NCBI GenBank assembly: GCA_900544725.1 | Contig: UQWK01000057.1 | Location: 1-13,001, forward strand | Source of the DNA: an uncultured Collinsella sp. | Lineage (GTDB): Bacteria; Actinomycetota; Coriobacteriia; Coriobacteriales; Coriobacteriaceae | DNA: 13,001 bases | Direction: 5' to 3' | Shown here: positions 6,362-13,001 of the stretch, one piece after another | Layout: every line of letters starts with the position of its first letter | How positions within the stretch are numbered: the first letter of the stretch is position 1 | Translations under genes and position numbers: made by a program | Notes under the pieces: model-generated | Databases searched by the model: none | What the model saw: only the letters and a program-made list of their open reading frames with translations | What the model was told of the DNA's origin: nothing

Positions 6362-7639
6362 CTAGTGCTGCGCGACGACAACGCCCAGGCCATCGGGAAT
6401 AACGGCAACCTTGGCATCGGCGCCCTTCATCTCAAAGGCGAGCTTGAGCGCCTCCTCGATAGTGTTGACCGGCGTCATGTGCATATCCTTGAGCATCTGG
6501 TGATCGCACAGGTCGGTGACCATGATCACAGGGTGATGCGCCAGGATGCGGGCAAAAATCTGGCTCGTCCACTGGTCGGGCAGGGTCTCGTCCTTGGGGC
6601 GATCGATGCAGGCACGCTCAAACTCCGCCGGGTCGTTGTCGGCGATGTTGTGATAGAAGCCCTCGCCGCCGTGACCGTCGGCACAACCGGCGACATCGAT
6701 AATCACGCCACCCTCGGGAAGCGTGGCCTCGGCAGCGCACATGCCCTTCACGGCCTGATAGATGTTCTGGTCGAGCGGGTAACCGCCGTTGGTGGTGATG
6801 GCAATCTCGCACTCGACGGGCTCAACGCCGGCAAGGCTCTTCACGAACTCGCAGCCAGCCTCGTGCGCCTTGTGGATATCGCCGGCAAAGGAACCGATGA
6901 CCTCGTGCTTGCCGTTGAGTACCACGTTAAGCACAAAGGCAAGGTGAGCCATCTCGGCGGCGGCAAACATGTCCTCGCTCACGTGGTTGTGGCACAGGTT
7001 GCCGGCACGCGAATGGGAATCGTTCACAAACTGACCGTTGTGGTTGTACATGATGGTCTTGTAGCTGGCGATGCCAGGCAGGACGGACTTGCGGCTACCA
7101 GAGAAACCGGCAAAGAAGTGCGGCTCAATGAAGCCCTCTGCAAGCAGCAGGTCACAATCGGCAGCGATCTTGTTGATGATGCACTCACCACCAGAAGGCA
7201 GGGTGCCGATCTTTTTCATCATGCTGTCGTCAGTCGCGACGTGCATAACGATTTCCTCGTTGGCAACGATCTCCTCGCCATACTTGTTGACGAGCTCCTC
7301 GTGCGTCGACGGACGATGCATACCCGTAGCAACCAGAATGCGAACGCGCGCCTCAGGCGCAGCGGAGTGGATGTGATGCAGCAGAATAGGCATCGTCACA
7401 CGAGAGGGAACGGGACGCGTATGATCGGAGCTAATGATGACGATATCCTTCTTGCCAGCACAAAGCTCCTCGAGCGAAGGCGAGCCATAAGGGTTGGCAA
7501 GTGACTCCTCTACCAGCTCTTCCTGTGATTTTGTAGTCTTAAACTCGTTTTGATGACCTTCCATCACACCCGCGAAGTTCTTATCCTCGAGCTCCAGATG
7601 CAACGTCTTGTGGTCAAACGGCAGTTCACATTCAAACAA
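6362..7639 (-). CDS. larA: lactate racemase (nickel-pincer enzyme)
   Basis: Interconverts D- and L-lactate in the cytoplasm using the covalently held nickel-pincer nucleotide. I place the start at a TTG (7639), 9 nt after GGAAGAGGG; the protein is then 425 residues, against 424 for L. plantarum LarA as I recall it. With that start the known active-site residues fall at identical numbers: His108 (ATGMHRP), His174 (EPHFFAGFSG), Lys184 (SRKSVLPG, cofactor attachment) and His200 (YNHNG, nickel ligand). SSDHTRPVPS (70-79) and NGGYPLDQNIYQAVKGM are also family hallmarks. The frame stays open to 7876, but the extra 79 residues have no family match. It heads the larA-larD pair and converges on larB-larC. 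Confidence 0.95.
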   Translation of the reverse strand: MFECELPFDHKTLHLELEDKNFAGVMEGHQNEFKTTKSQEELVEESLANPYGSPSLEELCAGKKDIVIISSDHTRPVPSRVTMPILLHHIHSAAPEARVRILVATGMHRPSTHEELVNKYGEEIVANEEIVMHVATDDSMMKKIGTLPSGGECIINKIAADCDLLLAEGFIEPHFFAGFSGSRKSVLPGIASYKTIMYNHNGQFVNDSHSRAGNLCHNHVSEDMFAAAEMAHLAFVLNVVLNGKHEVIGSFAGDIHKAHEAGCEFVKSLAGVEPVECEIAITTNGGYPLDQNIYQAVKGMCAAEATLPEGGVIIDVAGCADGHGGEGFYHNIADNDPAEFERACIDRPKDETLPDQWTSQIFARILAHHPVIMVTDLCDHQMLKDMHMTPVNTIEEALKLAFEMKGADAKVAVIPDGLGVVVAQH

Positions 7640-7756
7640 TGACGAGCGCCCTCTTCCTTTCAACTGACACACTAGATAAACCGTTGGAAGGATACGCCGC
7701 TCACCGAAAAACACCACCGTCCACCGACTCATTAACACAACGTTCATATTTGACCC

Positions 7757-7795
7757 ACAACAAAACGGCCGCGACCCCAAACGGGACCGCAGCCG
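7757..7795 (-). terminator. intrinsic terminator in the larA upstream region
   Basis: A 13-bp stem (7766-7778 with 7783-7795) closes a 4-nt loop and is followed by TTTTGTTGT on the minus strand. Three of the pairs (7770/7791, 7774/7787, 7775/7786) are G-U in minus-strand RNA but A-C mismatches in plus-strand RNA, so the structure belongs to a minus transcript. It sits 118 nt before the larA start. It either blocks read-through from the ppc side or acts as an attenuator in a larA leader. Confidence 0.7.
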
Positions 7796-7819
7796 CCTGT
7801 CAAAGACACTATAGACAGG
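7796..7819. repeat. inverted repeat CCTGTC-N12-GACAGG
   Basis: A 6-bp inverted repeat with a 12-nt spacer directly abuts the terminator stem on its upstream (minus-sense) side. The spacer equals that of the larB operator-like repeat, but the arms are unrelated in sequence. It could be an operator or a leader hairpin. Confidence 0.35.
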
Positions 7820-7894
7820 ATGATTTACGCAACGCCGAGGCAAACATCTAGCCCGAGACGTACGCACGTAAGCCATTTTGCATAAATGCGTTAA

Positions 7895-8113
7895 TTAATT
7901 GCATAAAATGGCGCATAGATTTCTAGCCGTAACAGGGTGGTACCCTCCGGAGCGTGCATTTTTGCGAGTATTCAGCATCGCGGGATAAGATTTTGGTGCC
8001 AAAAGTCTTTCGAAAAGTAGATAGTCCTCATGGCTCGACCCATCTGGATAGCATGCGGCGAGAAACCAGCCATATATGATCGTCGCCAAAGCCCAATCGT
8101 CGTGCAAAAGCAT
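7895..8113 (-). pseudogene. possible small gene or gene remnant, unrecognised
   Basis: An open frame of about 72 codons starts at ATG 8113 (TTG at 8119 also possible) and ends TAA at 7895. The predicted peptide is mixed (DDWALATIIYGWFLAACYP near the start) and shows ordinary codon variety, but no clear ribosome binding site and no family I know. Base composition here is lower in GC than in the flanking genes, so it may be imported or decayed DNA. A spurious frame is equally likely. The part 7883-7917 is AT-rich with GCCATTTT/AAAATGGC arms. Confidence 0.2.
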
Positions 8114-8242
8114 CAACAAGGGCCGCGAACGTCACCCACAGCCTTATGCATCAATCTTTAGCTGCTGAAAACTCCGTTTTTTGCACGTCGCCCCAAGCGC
8201 CACCCTCACCCAGCGGCCTTCCGCCGAAGACCGGACATCGCA

Positions 8243-8366
8243 GGGCCCGCCATAAGTTTACTTTTAGGCACACTCCGCAGGACGCAAGAAGCCCTCGCCG
8301 CACTCCGCATCAGGCGCGAAGCGCGCCTAATTCTCATCAGCCCCAATCCCTGAAGACCGAGGACGA
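8243..8366. repeat. truncated palindromic element, copy C
   Basis: The left half resembles copy A: an outer-arm-like segment (8243-8271), a core of ACTCCGCAGGAC (8272-8283) identical to copy A, and an inner arm beginning GCAAGAAGC (8284). The right half keeps only GACCGAGGAC (8355-8364); the matching inner and outer right arms are absent. A small unrelated hairpin with GAA near its centre lies at 8312-8328. Copy B begins immediately after, so C looks broken or overwritten. Between 8120 and 8242 I see no supported feature. Confidence 0.6.
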
Positions 8367-8367
8367 A

Positions 8368-8494
8368 GGGACCCGATAGGTTTCCCTCTGAATGCATTCC
8401 GCAGCACGAAGCCCCCTTATCCGCAGCTCCGAAGGAGCAGGATAAGGGGGCTTCAAGTGCGAGGACGCATTCAGAGGGAAACCTATCGGGTCCC
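8368..8494. repeat. nested palindromic element, copy B
   Basis: A 127-nt element with the same plan as copy A. The outer stem is a perfect 28 bp (8368-8395 with 8467-8494). The core is ATTCCGCAGCAC on the left and AAGTGCGAGGAC on the right, with a 4-bp helix GCAC/GTGC where copy A has GGAC/GTCC. The inner stem is a perfect 15 bp (8408-8422 with 8440-8454). The tip is GCTCC-GAA-GGAGC. It lies 23 nt past the ppc stop codon, in the same orientation to that gene as copy A is to larD. No T-run flanks it. Confidence 0.85.
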
Positions 8495-8517
8495 GGTGAG
8501 AGCCACAGGGCTATCGA

Positions 8518-11331
8518 TTACCCCGTGTTCTGCAGTCCTGCCGAGACGCCGGTCACAGTCGAAAGAATCAGGCTCATGTACTCGGCCTTCTTCTCCTCTG
8601 CCATCTCGTCCTGGTTCATACGCACCTCGCGAAGGGCGCGGACCTGGGCGATGGACAGGGCGTCGACGTAGGGGTTACGTACGCGAACGGCGCAGCCGAG
8701 CACGCGGCGGCGCTGCAGCGGCCACTCGTCACCGACGATGGCAAGGACCCACTTACGCGTGAGCTGCATCTCGGTGAAGACCTTCTCGGACAGATCCTGG
8801 CGATCGCCCAGGTGCAGATACATCTTGGCGATGCGCTGGTCGGTCTTGGCGATCGACATCTCAATGTTGTCGATAAAGGTGCGGAAGAACGGCCACTCCT
8901 GGTAGGCAGCCTTGAGCTGGTCAAGGTCGCCCAACTGCTCGCAGGCGGTGCCCAGGCCGTACCAAGCGGCCAGGTTAATGCGCGCCTGGCTCCAGCTGAA
9001 GATCCACGGAATGGTACGCAGGTCGTCGAGCGACTTGGCGCCCAGGCCGCGCTTGGCGGGACGCGAGCCGATCGGCAGCAGACCGACCTCGGTCAGCGGC
9101 GTCACGGTCGAGAACCACGGTGTAAAGTCCTCGGTGTTCAGCAGGTCCAGATAGCGCTCGTGGCTTGCGGCGTTGAGCTTCTCGGCCATATCCCAGAACT
9201 TCTGCGTGGTCTCGGTGTTGGTCTTCTCGACACTCGGGGCCGACTGCAAAAGCGTTGCGGCGGCAACGGACTCAACATGACGCTGAGCCAGCGTGCGGTT
9301 GCCGTAACGGGCAAAGATGACCTCGCCTTGCTCGGTGAGCTTAAAGAAGCAATTGACCGAACCCTTGGGCTGCGCCAGCACGGCCTTGTTGGCCGGGCCG
9401 CCGCCACGGCCCACGGCACCGCCGCGACCGTGCATGAGCACCAGGTCGATATCGTTCTTCTCGGCCCACTTGGCAATGCGCTCCTGCGCGGAGTGCAGCG
9501 CGAGCATGGCCGTGGTAGGACCGGCATCCTTGGAGGAGTCGGAATAGCCCAGCATGACCTCCATGCGGCGGTTGGTCTGGGCAAGGCGCTTTTGCACCAC
9601 AGGCAGCGTAAGCATCTGGTCGAGCACGTCGACGCAGCCCTCGAGGTCCTCGAGCTGCTCGAACAGCGGGATCACGTCGAGCTCGGGGACATCCTCCTCG
9701 TGTGCAAAGGACAGGTGGGCAAGCTCAAAGACGTCGGCCACATGCTGGGCGCTCTTGGTGAACGAGATGATGTAGCGGTGCGCCATCTTCTTGCCGTAGC
9801 GCTTTTGGATGGAGCCGATGGCGCGGAAGGTGTCGATGACCTCGCGTGTCATGGGTTGCAGGTCGCCATGGATACCGTTCTCGTGGATATCCTTGAGGGC
9901 GCGGGCATGCACCACGGAGTGCTGACGGAACTCCATCTCGACCATATGGAAGCCGAAGGACTCGACCTGCCAGATGATGGTCTGAACCGGGCCGTAGGCG
10001 GCGCGGACGGCACCGCAGGCGGCCAGCGAGCGCTGGACGACGCGCAGGTCATCCAGGAACTCATCGGCGCTGTGGTACATGGTGTCGGTGATGCGACGCA
10101 CGGTGGCGTTCAGGCGGTCGGCCATGACGAGCATGACGGCGCGATGCGGCTCGTGCTCGGAGATCAGCTCGGCACGTGCGGTGTACTGGGTGCTCATCTC
10201 GACCTGATGGTTCCACAGGTTAATGAGCTCGGCAGACGGCTTGCTGTAGGTGGCCTCGAGCGTCAGGTTGCGGCCGATGCGGCGGCACTTGTCCTCGAGC
10301 TTGAGCACCATGTGCGTAAAGTACTTGGCGGCGACCTCGCGGCTCACCTTGGCGGTGACGTTGGGGTTGCCGTCACGGTCGGAGCCGATCCAGCTGCCGG
10401 GATGGAAGAATGCCGGGCACAGCGGCGGCACGGTACCGGCCTTATCACCCAGCACCCAGTCGTCAAAACGACGATAGATGACGGGGATAACGTCGAACAG
10501 CGTGTTATCGAAGATGTCGATGATGGTATCGGCTTCCTCGACCGGCGTGGGCTTCTTCAACGCGATGGGGCTCGTGCGTACCAGGGCGTCGATCTCCTGC
10601 AGCATATGGCGCTCGTTCTCCACCAGGTCAGAGCCGCCCAGACGCGGACGCTCCTCCAGCAGGTTGGAGATACGGCGAATCTTGCCCTCGACGGCCTTAC
10701 GACGAGCCTCGGTGGGATGTGCGGTAAAGACAGGGTGGAACTCGAGCTTGTCGAGCAGCTCGTTGGCGCCCTCGACACCCATCTCGTTTACCAACTGGTG
10801 ATAGGCGACGGTGAGTTCGTTAGCGGGATCGACCTCGGTATCGGTCGATGCGCCGGCCTCGCGCTCGCGCAGCTGCGCCACACGGTAGTTCTCCTCCGAC
10901 AGGTTTGCCAGATGGAAGAAGCTCGTAAAGGCGCGGACAATGACCTGTTGCTTATCGAGCGGCAGGCTGTCGATAAGATCGACGACTTCGCGAAACGCCA
11001 CGGCGGTGGGCTCATCGGCAGTGGGCACGCCCTGCTCGTCAACGGACTCGTCGGCAGCGCGGCTACCAGGGTTGCCAGCATTGGCCACAATCTCGGCTGT
11101 TAAAATCTTGTCGAACAGGTCCGCGATCTCGGGATCATACTCGCTAAGCACACGGCGCTCCAGGCGCAGGAACAGCGCCAGATTATCGCGCAGCTCCTCG
11201 GGAATCTCGATCTCGGCGAGACGCTCCCTGGACTCGGCATTCGAGCCGATTCGGTTAACGAGGCGGTTGACCACGGCAGCGACACGCGCCGCGGCTTCGG
11301 GTACAGACTGGTTGCTTAGGTTCTCAGCCAC
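8518..11331 (-). CDS. ppc: phosphoenolpyruvate carboxylase
   Basis: Adds bicarbonate to phosphoenolpyruvate to give oxaloacetate and phosphate, refilling the C4 pool, in the cytoplasm. At about 937 residues it is full length. Hallmarks are VFTAHPTEARRKAVEGK (near residue 205), GSDRDGNPNV (near 320), GYSDSSKDAG (near 597), the glycine-rich loop HGRGGAVGRGGGP (near 640), FSWSQAR, and the conserved C-terminal QNTG. SSKDAG carries Ala where many have Gly. Two starts compete: ATG at 11343 has AGGAGG only 1 nt away, which is too close, while GTG at 11331 has GGAGG 4 nt upstream; I favour GTG, a difference of 4 residues. It is transcribed alone, from a TATAAT box. Confidence 0.96.
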   Translation of the reverse strand: MAENLSNQSVPEAAARVAAVVNRLVNRIGSNAESRERLAEIEIPEELRDNLALFLRLERRVLSEYDPEIADLFDKILTAEIVANAGNPGSRAADESVDEQGVPTADEPTAVAFREVVDLIDSLPLDKQQVIVRAFTSFFHLANLSEENYRVAQLREREAGASTDTEVDPANELTVAYHQLVNEMGVEGANELLDKLEFHPVFTAHPTEARRKAVEGKIRRISNLLEERPRLGGSDLVENERHMLQEIDALVRTSPIALKKPTPVEEADTIIDIFDNTLFDVIPVIYRRFDDWVLGDKAGTVPPLCPAFFHPGSWIGSDRDGNPNVTAKVSREVAAKYFTHMVLKLEDKCRRIGRNLTLEATYSKPSAELINLWNHQVEMSTQYTARAELISEHEPHRAVMLVMADRLNATVRRITDTMYHSADEFLDDLRVVQRSLAACGAVRAAYGPVQTIIWQVESFGFHMVEMEFRQHSVVHARALKDIHENGIHGDLQPMTREVIDTFRAIGSIQKRYGKKMAHRYIISFTKSAQHVADVFELAHLSFAHEEDVPELDVIPLFEQLEDLEGCVDVLDQMLTLPVVQKRLAQTNRRMEVMLGYSDSSKDAGPTTAMLALHSAQERIAKWAEKNDIDLVLMHGRGGAVGRGGGPANKAVLAQPKGSVNCFFKLTEQGEVIFARYGNRTLAQRHVESVAAATLLQSAPSVEKTNTETTQKFWDMAEKLNAASHERYLDLLNTEDFTPWFSTVTPLTEVGLLPIGSRPAKRGLGAKSLDDLRTIPWIFSWSQARINLAAWYGLGTACEQLGDLDQLKAAYQEWPFFRTFIDNIEMSIAKTDQRIAKMYLHLGDRQDLSEKVFTEMQLTRKWVLAIVGDEWPLQRRRVLGCAVRVRNPYVDALSIAQVRALREVRMNQDEMAEEKKAEYMSLILSTVTGVSAGLQNTG

Positions 11332-11375
11332 GTTTCCTCCCATTCCTCCTTCTATGCACGTAACATGCGGTATTT

Positions 11376-11381
11376 ATTATA
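11376..11381 (-). promoter_or_regulatory. -10 box of ppc promoter
   Basis: A perfect TATAAT on the minus strand lies about 33-45 nt upstream of the ppc start codons. The hexamer 17 nt further up reads TTCGAA, a poor -35 match. A short leader would result. Confidence 0.55.
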
Positions 11382-11495
11382 GGCACTCGGCAAAAACTTT
11401 CGAAGCTGATTGCGCTTTACCACACAAAAGTATTTTCTGCATTGCAAGGCTTTTTGCCCCAAATGGTCGTATTTCTCGGTGGACGGCATATACAA

Positions 11496-11531
11496 ACGGG
11501 GGCATTCCGCATAAATGCGAAACACCCCCGT
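11496..11531 (-). terminator. probable terminator of hisS
   Basis: A bipartite hairpin lies 58 nt past the hisS stop: an outer 7-bp stem (11496-11502 with 11525-11531) and an inner CGCAT/ATGCG stem (11508-11512 with 11515-11519), separated by an internal loop. On the minus strand it is followed by TTTGTATAT, a weak U-tract. It separates hisS from the ppc promoter. Confidence 0.5.
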
Positions 11532-11589
11532 AACAATCGCTCTCCATGAGCAGGGCACGTTAGCAGGCCCGCAGCTCAAAAAACATGCG

Positions 11590-12903
11590 CTACAGACGCT
11601 CGCGAACCGCCTCGACCACGTTGGCCAAATCGACCAGTACCTCGTCGTGGCTCTGCATATCGCGCACCTTGACCTTGCCGGCGGCAAGCTCGTCGCCGCC
11701 CAAGACCAAAATGAGCTTGGCACCCACCTTGTCGGCCTGCTTAAACTGGGCCTTGAGCGAACGGCCCTGATAGTCGGCCTCGGTCACAATCCCTGCAGCG
11801 CGAAGCTGCTGCGTAATGGTAAAGACGTTCTGACGCAGCTCCTTGCCGGCGTTGGCAACGTAGACGCACGGGACCTCCTCGGCACCCAGGTCGCTGCCAA
11901 AGGCCTGCAGGGCCAGCAGGGCGCGCTCAAAGCCGACGGCGAAGCCGACGCCTGCCGTGGGCTTGCCGCCCTCGAGCTCGACCAAGCCGTCATAGCGACC
12001 GCCGCCACCGATGGAGCCGACACCGGCGCCGGGAGCCTCGACCTCAAAGACAGTACGGGTGTAGTAGTCCAGGCCACGCACCAAGGTGGGATCCTCGACA
12101 TACTCGATACCCGCCGCATCCAAATAGCGCTTGACCTGCTCGTAGTGCTCGCGGCACTCATCGCACAGGTTGTCGCCCATCAGCGGTGCGTCGGCCATGA
12201 TCTCGCGGCAATGGTCGTTCTTGCAGTCGAAGGCGCGCAGCGGGTTGAGCTCGGCGCGCTCGCGGCACTCGTCGCACATCTCGTCGGCGTGGTCGAGAAT
12301 GAACTGCTTAACCTGCTCGCGATAGGCCGGACGGCACTGGGCATCGCCCATTGAGTTAATAAGCAGACGGAGCTTGGAAAGATCGAAGCCCAGGCGCTTG
12401 TAGAACTCCATGAGCATGATGATGCACTCGGCGTCGGCAGCCGGATCGGGAGCGCCGAGCCACTCGATGCCCACCTGGTGGAACTGGCGCAGGCGACCCT
12501 TCTGAGGACGCTCGCCGCGGAACATGGCCTCGGCGTAATAGGCCTTAAACGGCGTGGAGCCCTGGGGCACCAGGTTGTTCTCCACGACGGCGCGCACCAC
12601 ACCGGCTGTGCCCTCGGGACGAAGGGCCAGGCGCTGCTTGGGCTTGAGCTTGGTGTCGGTACCCTCGGTAAAGACGCGCTCCAGGTTGGCGCCGCTAAAC
12701 ACGCGGAACATCTCCTTGCGCACGACGTCGGTCGACTGGCCGATACCGTGGACAAACACGTCCACCTGCTCGATGGCGGGCGTCTCGATGGGCTTAAAGC
12801 CAAACGGCTCGAACACGCCGGCAGCGATCTGCTGCATCTTTTGCCAGGCGCGCATCTCGGCGCCGATAAGGTCGCGGGTTCCCTCCGCCTTCTGTGCCTG
12901 CAT
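11590..12903 (-). CDS. hisS: histidyl-tRNA synthetase
   Basis: A cytoplasmic class II synthetase that charges tRNA-His with histidine. The 437 residues carry motif 2, FRGERPQKGRLRQFHQ (128-143), the histidine-specific RGLDYYT (276-282), GGGGRYDGL (299-307) and motif 3, GVGFAVGFERALL (318-330), then a C-terminal anticodon-binding domain. The insertion domain holds six cysteines in pairs (210/213, 227/232, 247/250), possibly metal-binding, a pattern known in some HisRS. ATG at 12903 is chosen because AAAGG lies 9 nt upstream; an in-frame TTG at 12909 would be only 3 nt from it. Synthetase genes hisS and aspS are adjacent in many bacteria; here they lie about 9.6 kb apart. Confidence 0.97.
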   Translation of the reverse strand: MQAQKAEGTRDLIGAEMRAWQKMQQIAAGVFEPFGFKPIETPAIEQVDVFVHGIGQSTDVVRKEMFRVFSGANLERVFTEGTDTKLKPKQRLALRPEGTAGVVRAVVENNLVPQGSTPFKAYYAEAMFRGERPQKGRLRQFHQVGIEWLGAPDPAADAECIIMLMEFYKRLGFDLSKLRLLINSMGDAQCRPAYREQVKQFILDHADEMCDECRERAELNPLRAFDCKNDHCREIMADAPLMGDNLCDECREHYEQVKRYLDAAGIEYVEDPTLVRGLDYYTRTVFEVEAPGAGVGSIGGGGRYDGLVELEGGKPTAGVGFAVGFERALLALQAFGSDLGAEEVPCVYVANAGKELRQNVFTITQQLRAAGIVTEADYQGRSLKAQFKQADKVGAKLILVLGGDELAAGKVKVRDMQSHDEVLVDLANVVEAVRERL

Positions 12904-12945
12904 GGGCAAACACCTTTCTTTTGTATCGCGTCATAGGTAGTGGTC

Positions 12946-12951
12946 ATTATA
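12946..12951 (-). promoter_or_regulatory. -10 box of hisS promoter
   Basis: A perfect TATAAT on the minus strand lies 42 nt upstream of the hisS ATG. The region upstream is T-rich but holds no convincing -35 at 17 nt. Nothing else is seen between 12910 and the window end. Confidence 0.5.
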
Positions 12952-13001
12952 CGGCACAAAAACAAAGCGCGGCGGCGCGTCTGACCGAACGAGGGTATGG
13001 G

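Noticed and set aside
7640..7876. 79-residue N-terminal extension of LarA
   Set aside because: The added residues fit no LarA, the terminator lies inside this stretch, and the TTG start puts all active-site residues at their known numbers.
8168..8182. Small AAAAC-TCC-GTTTT hairpin with a T-run
   Set aside because: Only 5 A/T-rich pairs, and no plus-strand gene ends nearby; too weak to call a terminator.
8146..8379. Plus-strand frame of 77 codons
   Set aside because: It runs through palindromic copy C into copy B, is Pro/Arg/Ser-rich, and has no ribosome binding site.
5430..8494. CRISPR array or insertion sequence as explanation of the repeats
   Set aside because: There are no regularly spaced identical repeats with spacers, no transposase coding, and no target duplication that I can see around the elements.
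8812..11103. 763-codon open frame antisense to ppc
   Set aside because: It mirrors the ppc codons, its peptide is Gly/His/Ala-rich low-information sequence, and ppc on the other strand has every catalytic motif.

Overview
The window looks like chromosomal DNA of a high-GC, Gram-positive anaerobe. The best guess is a coriobacterium (Collinsella-like): GC-rich genes with AGGAGG-type ribosome binding sites, housekeeping aspS, hisS, serB and ppc, and a nickel-pincer lactate racemase (lar) locus of the kind found in fermenting gut bacteria. The genus is an inference from gene character; nothing was searched.

Layout: aspS (minus, 224-2011) ends at a clear intrinsic terminator. It is divergent from serB (plus, 2268-2903). 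Then come larB and a short larC, followed 2 nt later by a TetR-type regulator (plus, 3018-5270). This block converges on a minus-strand pair, larA then a MIP channel that is probably larD (7639 down to 5581). Upstream of larA is an 878-nt gap holding a strand-specific terminator, inverted repeats and two copies of a palindromic element. Beyond the gap, on the minus strand, are ppc (8518-11331) and hisS (11590-12903), each with a TATAAT box just upstream. Both window ends are non-coding.

The lar genes would work together. LarB starts building the pyridinium bisthiocarboxylate cofactor from nicotinic acid adenine dinucleotide, LarC inserts nickel, LarA interconverts D- and L-lactate, and the MIP channel may carry lactate. 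Two expected parts are missing: the sulfur donor LarE, and the C-terminal half of LarC (LarC2). The TetR gene sits where larC2 would be expected.

The most unusual signal is a family of nested palindromes at 5430-5556 and 8368-8494. Each has a perfect 28-29 bp outer stem, a conserved asymmetric core containing a covarying 4-bp helix, a perfect 15-bp inner stem, and a 5-bp tip closed by GAA. Each begins 23-24 nt past the stop codon of a minus-strand gene, the place where aspS has its ordinary terminator. The stem sequences differ between copies while the shape is kept. A third, half-destroyed copy abuts the second. Their function cannot be told from this window.
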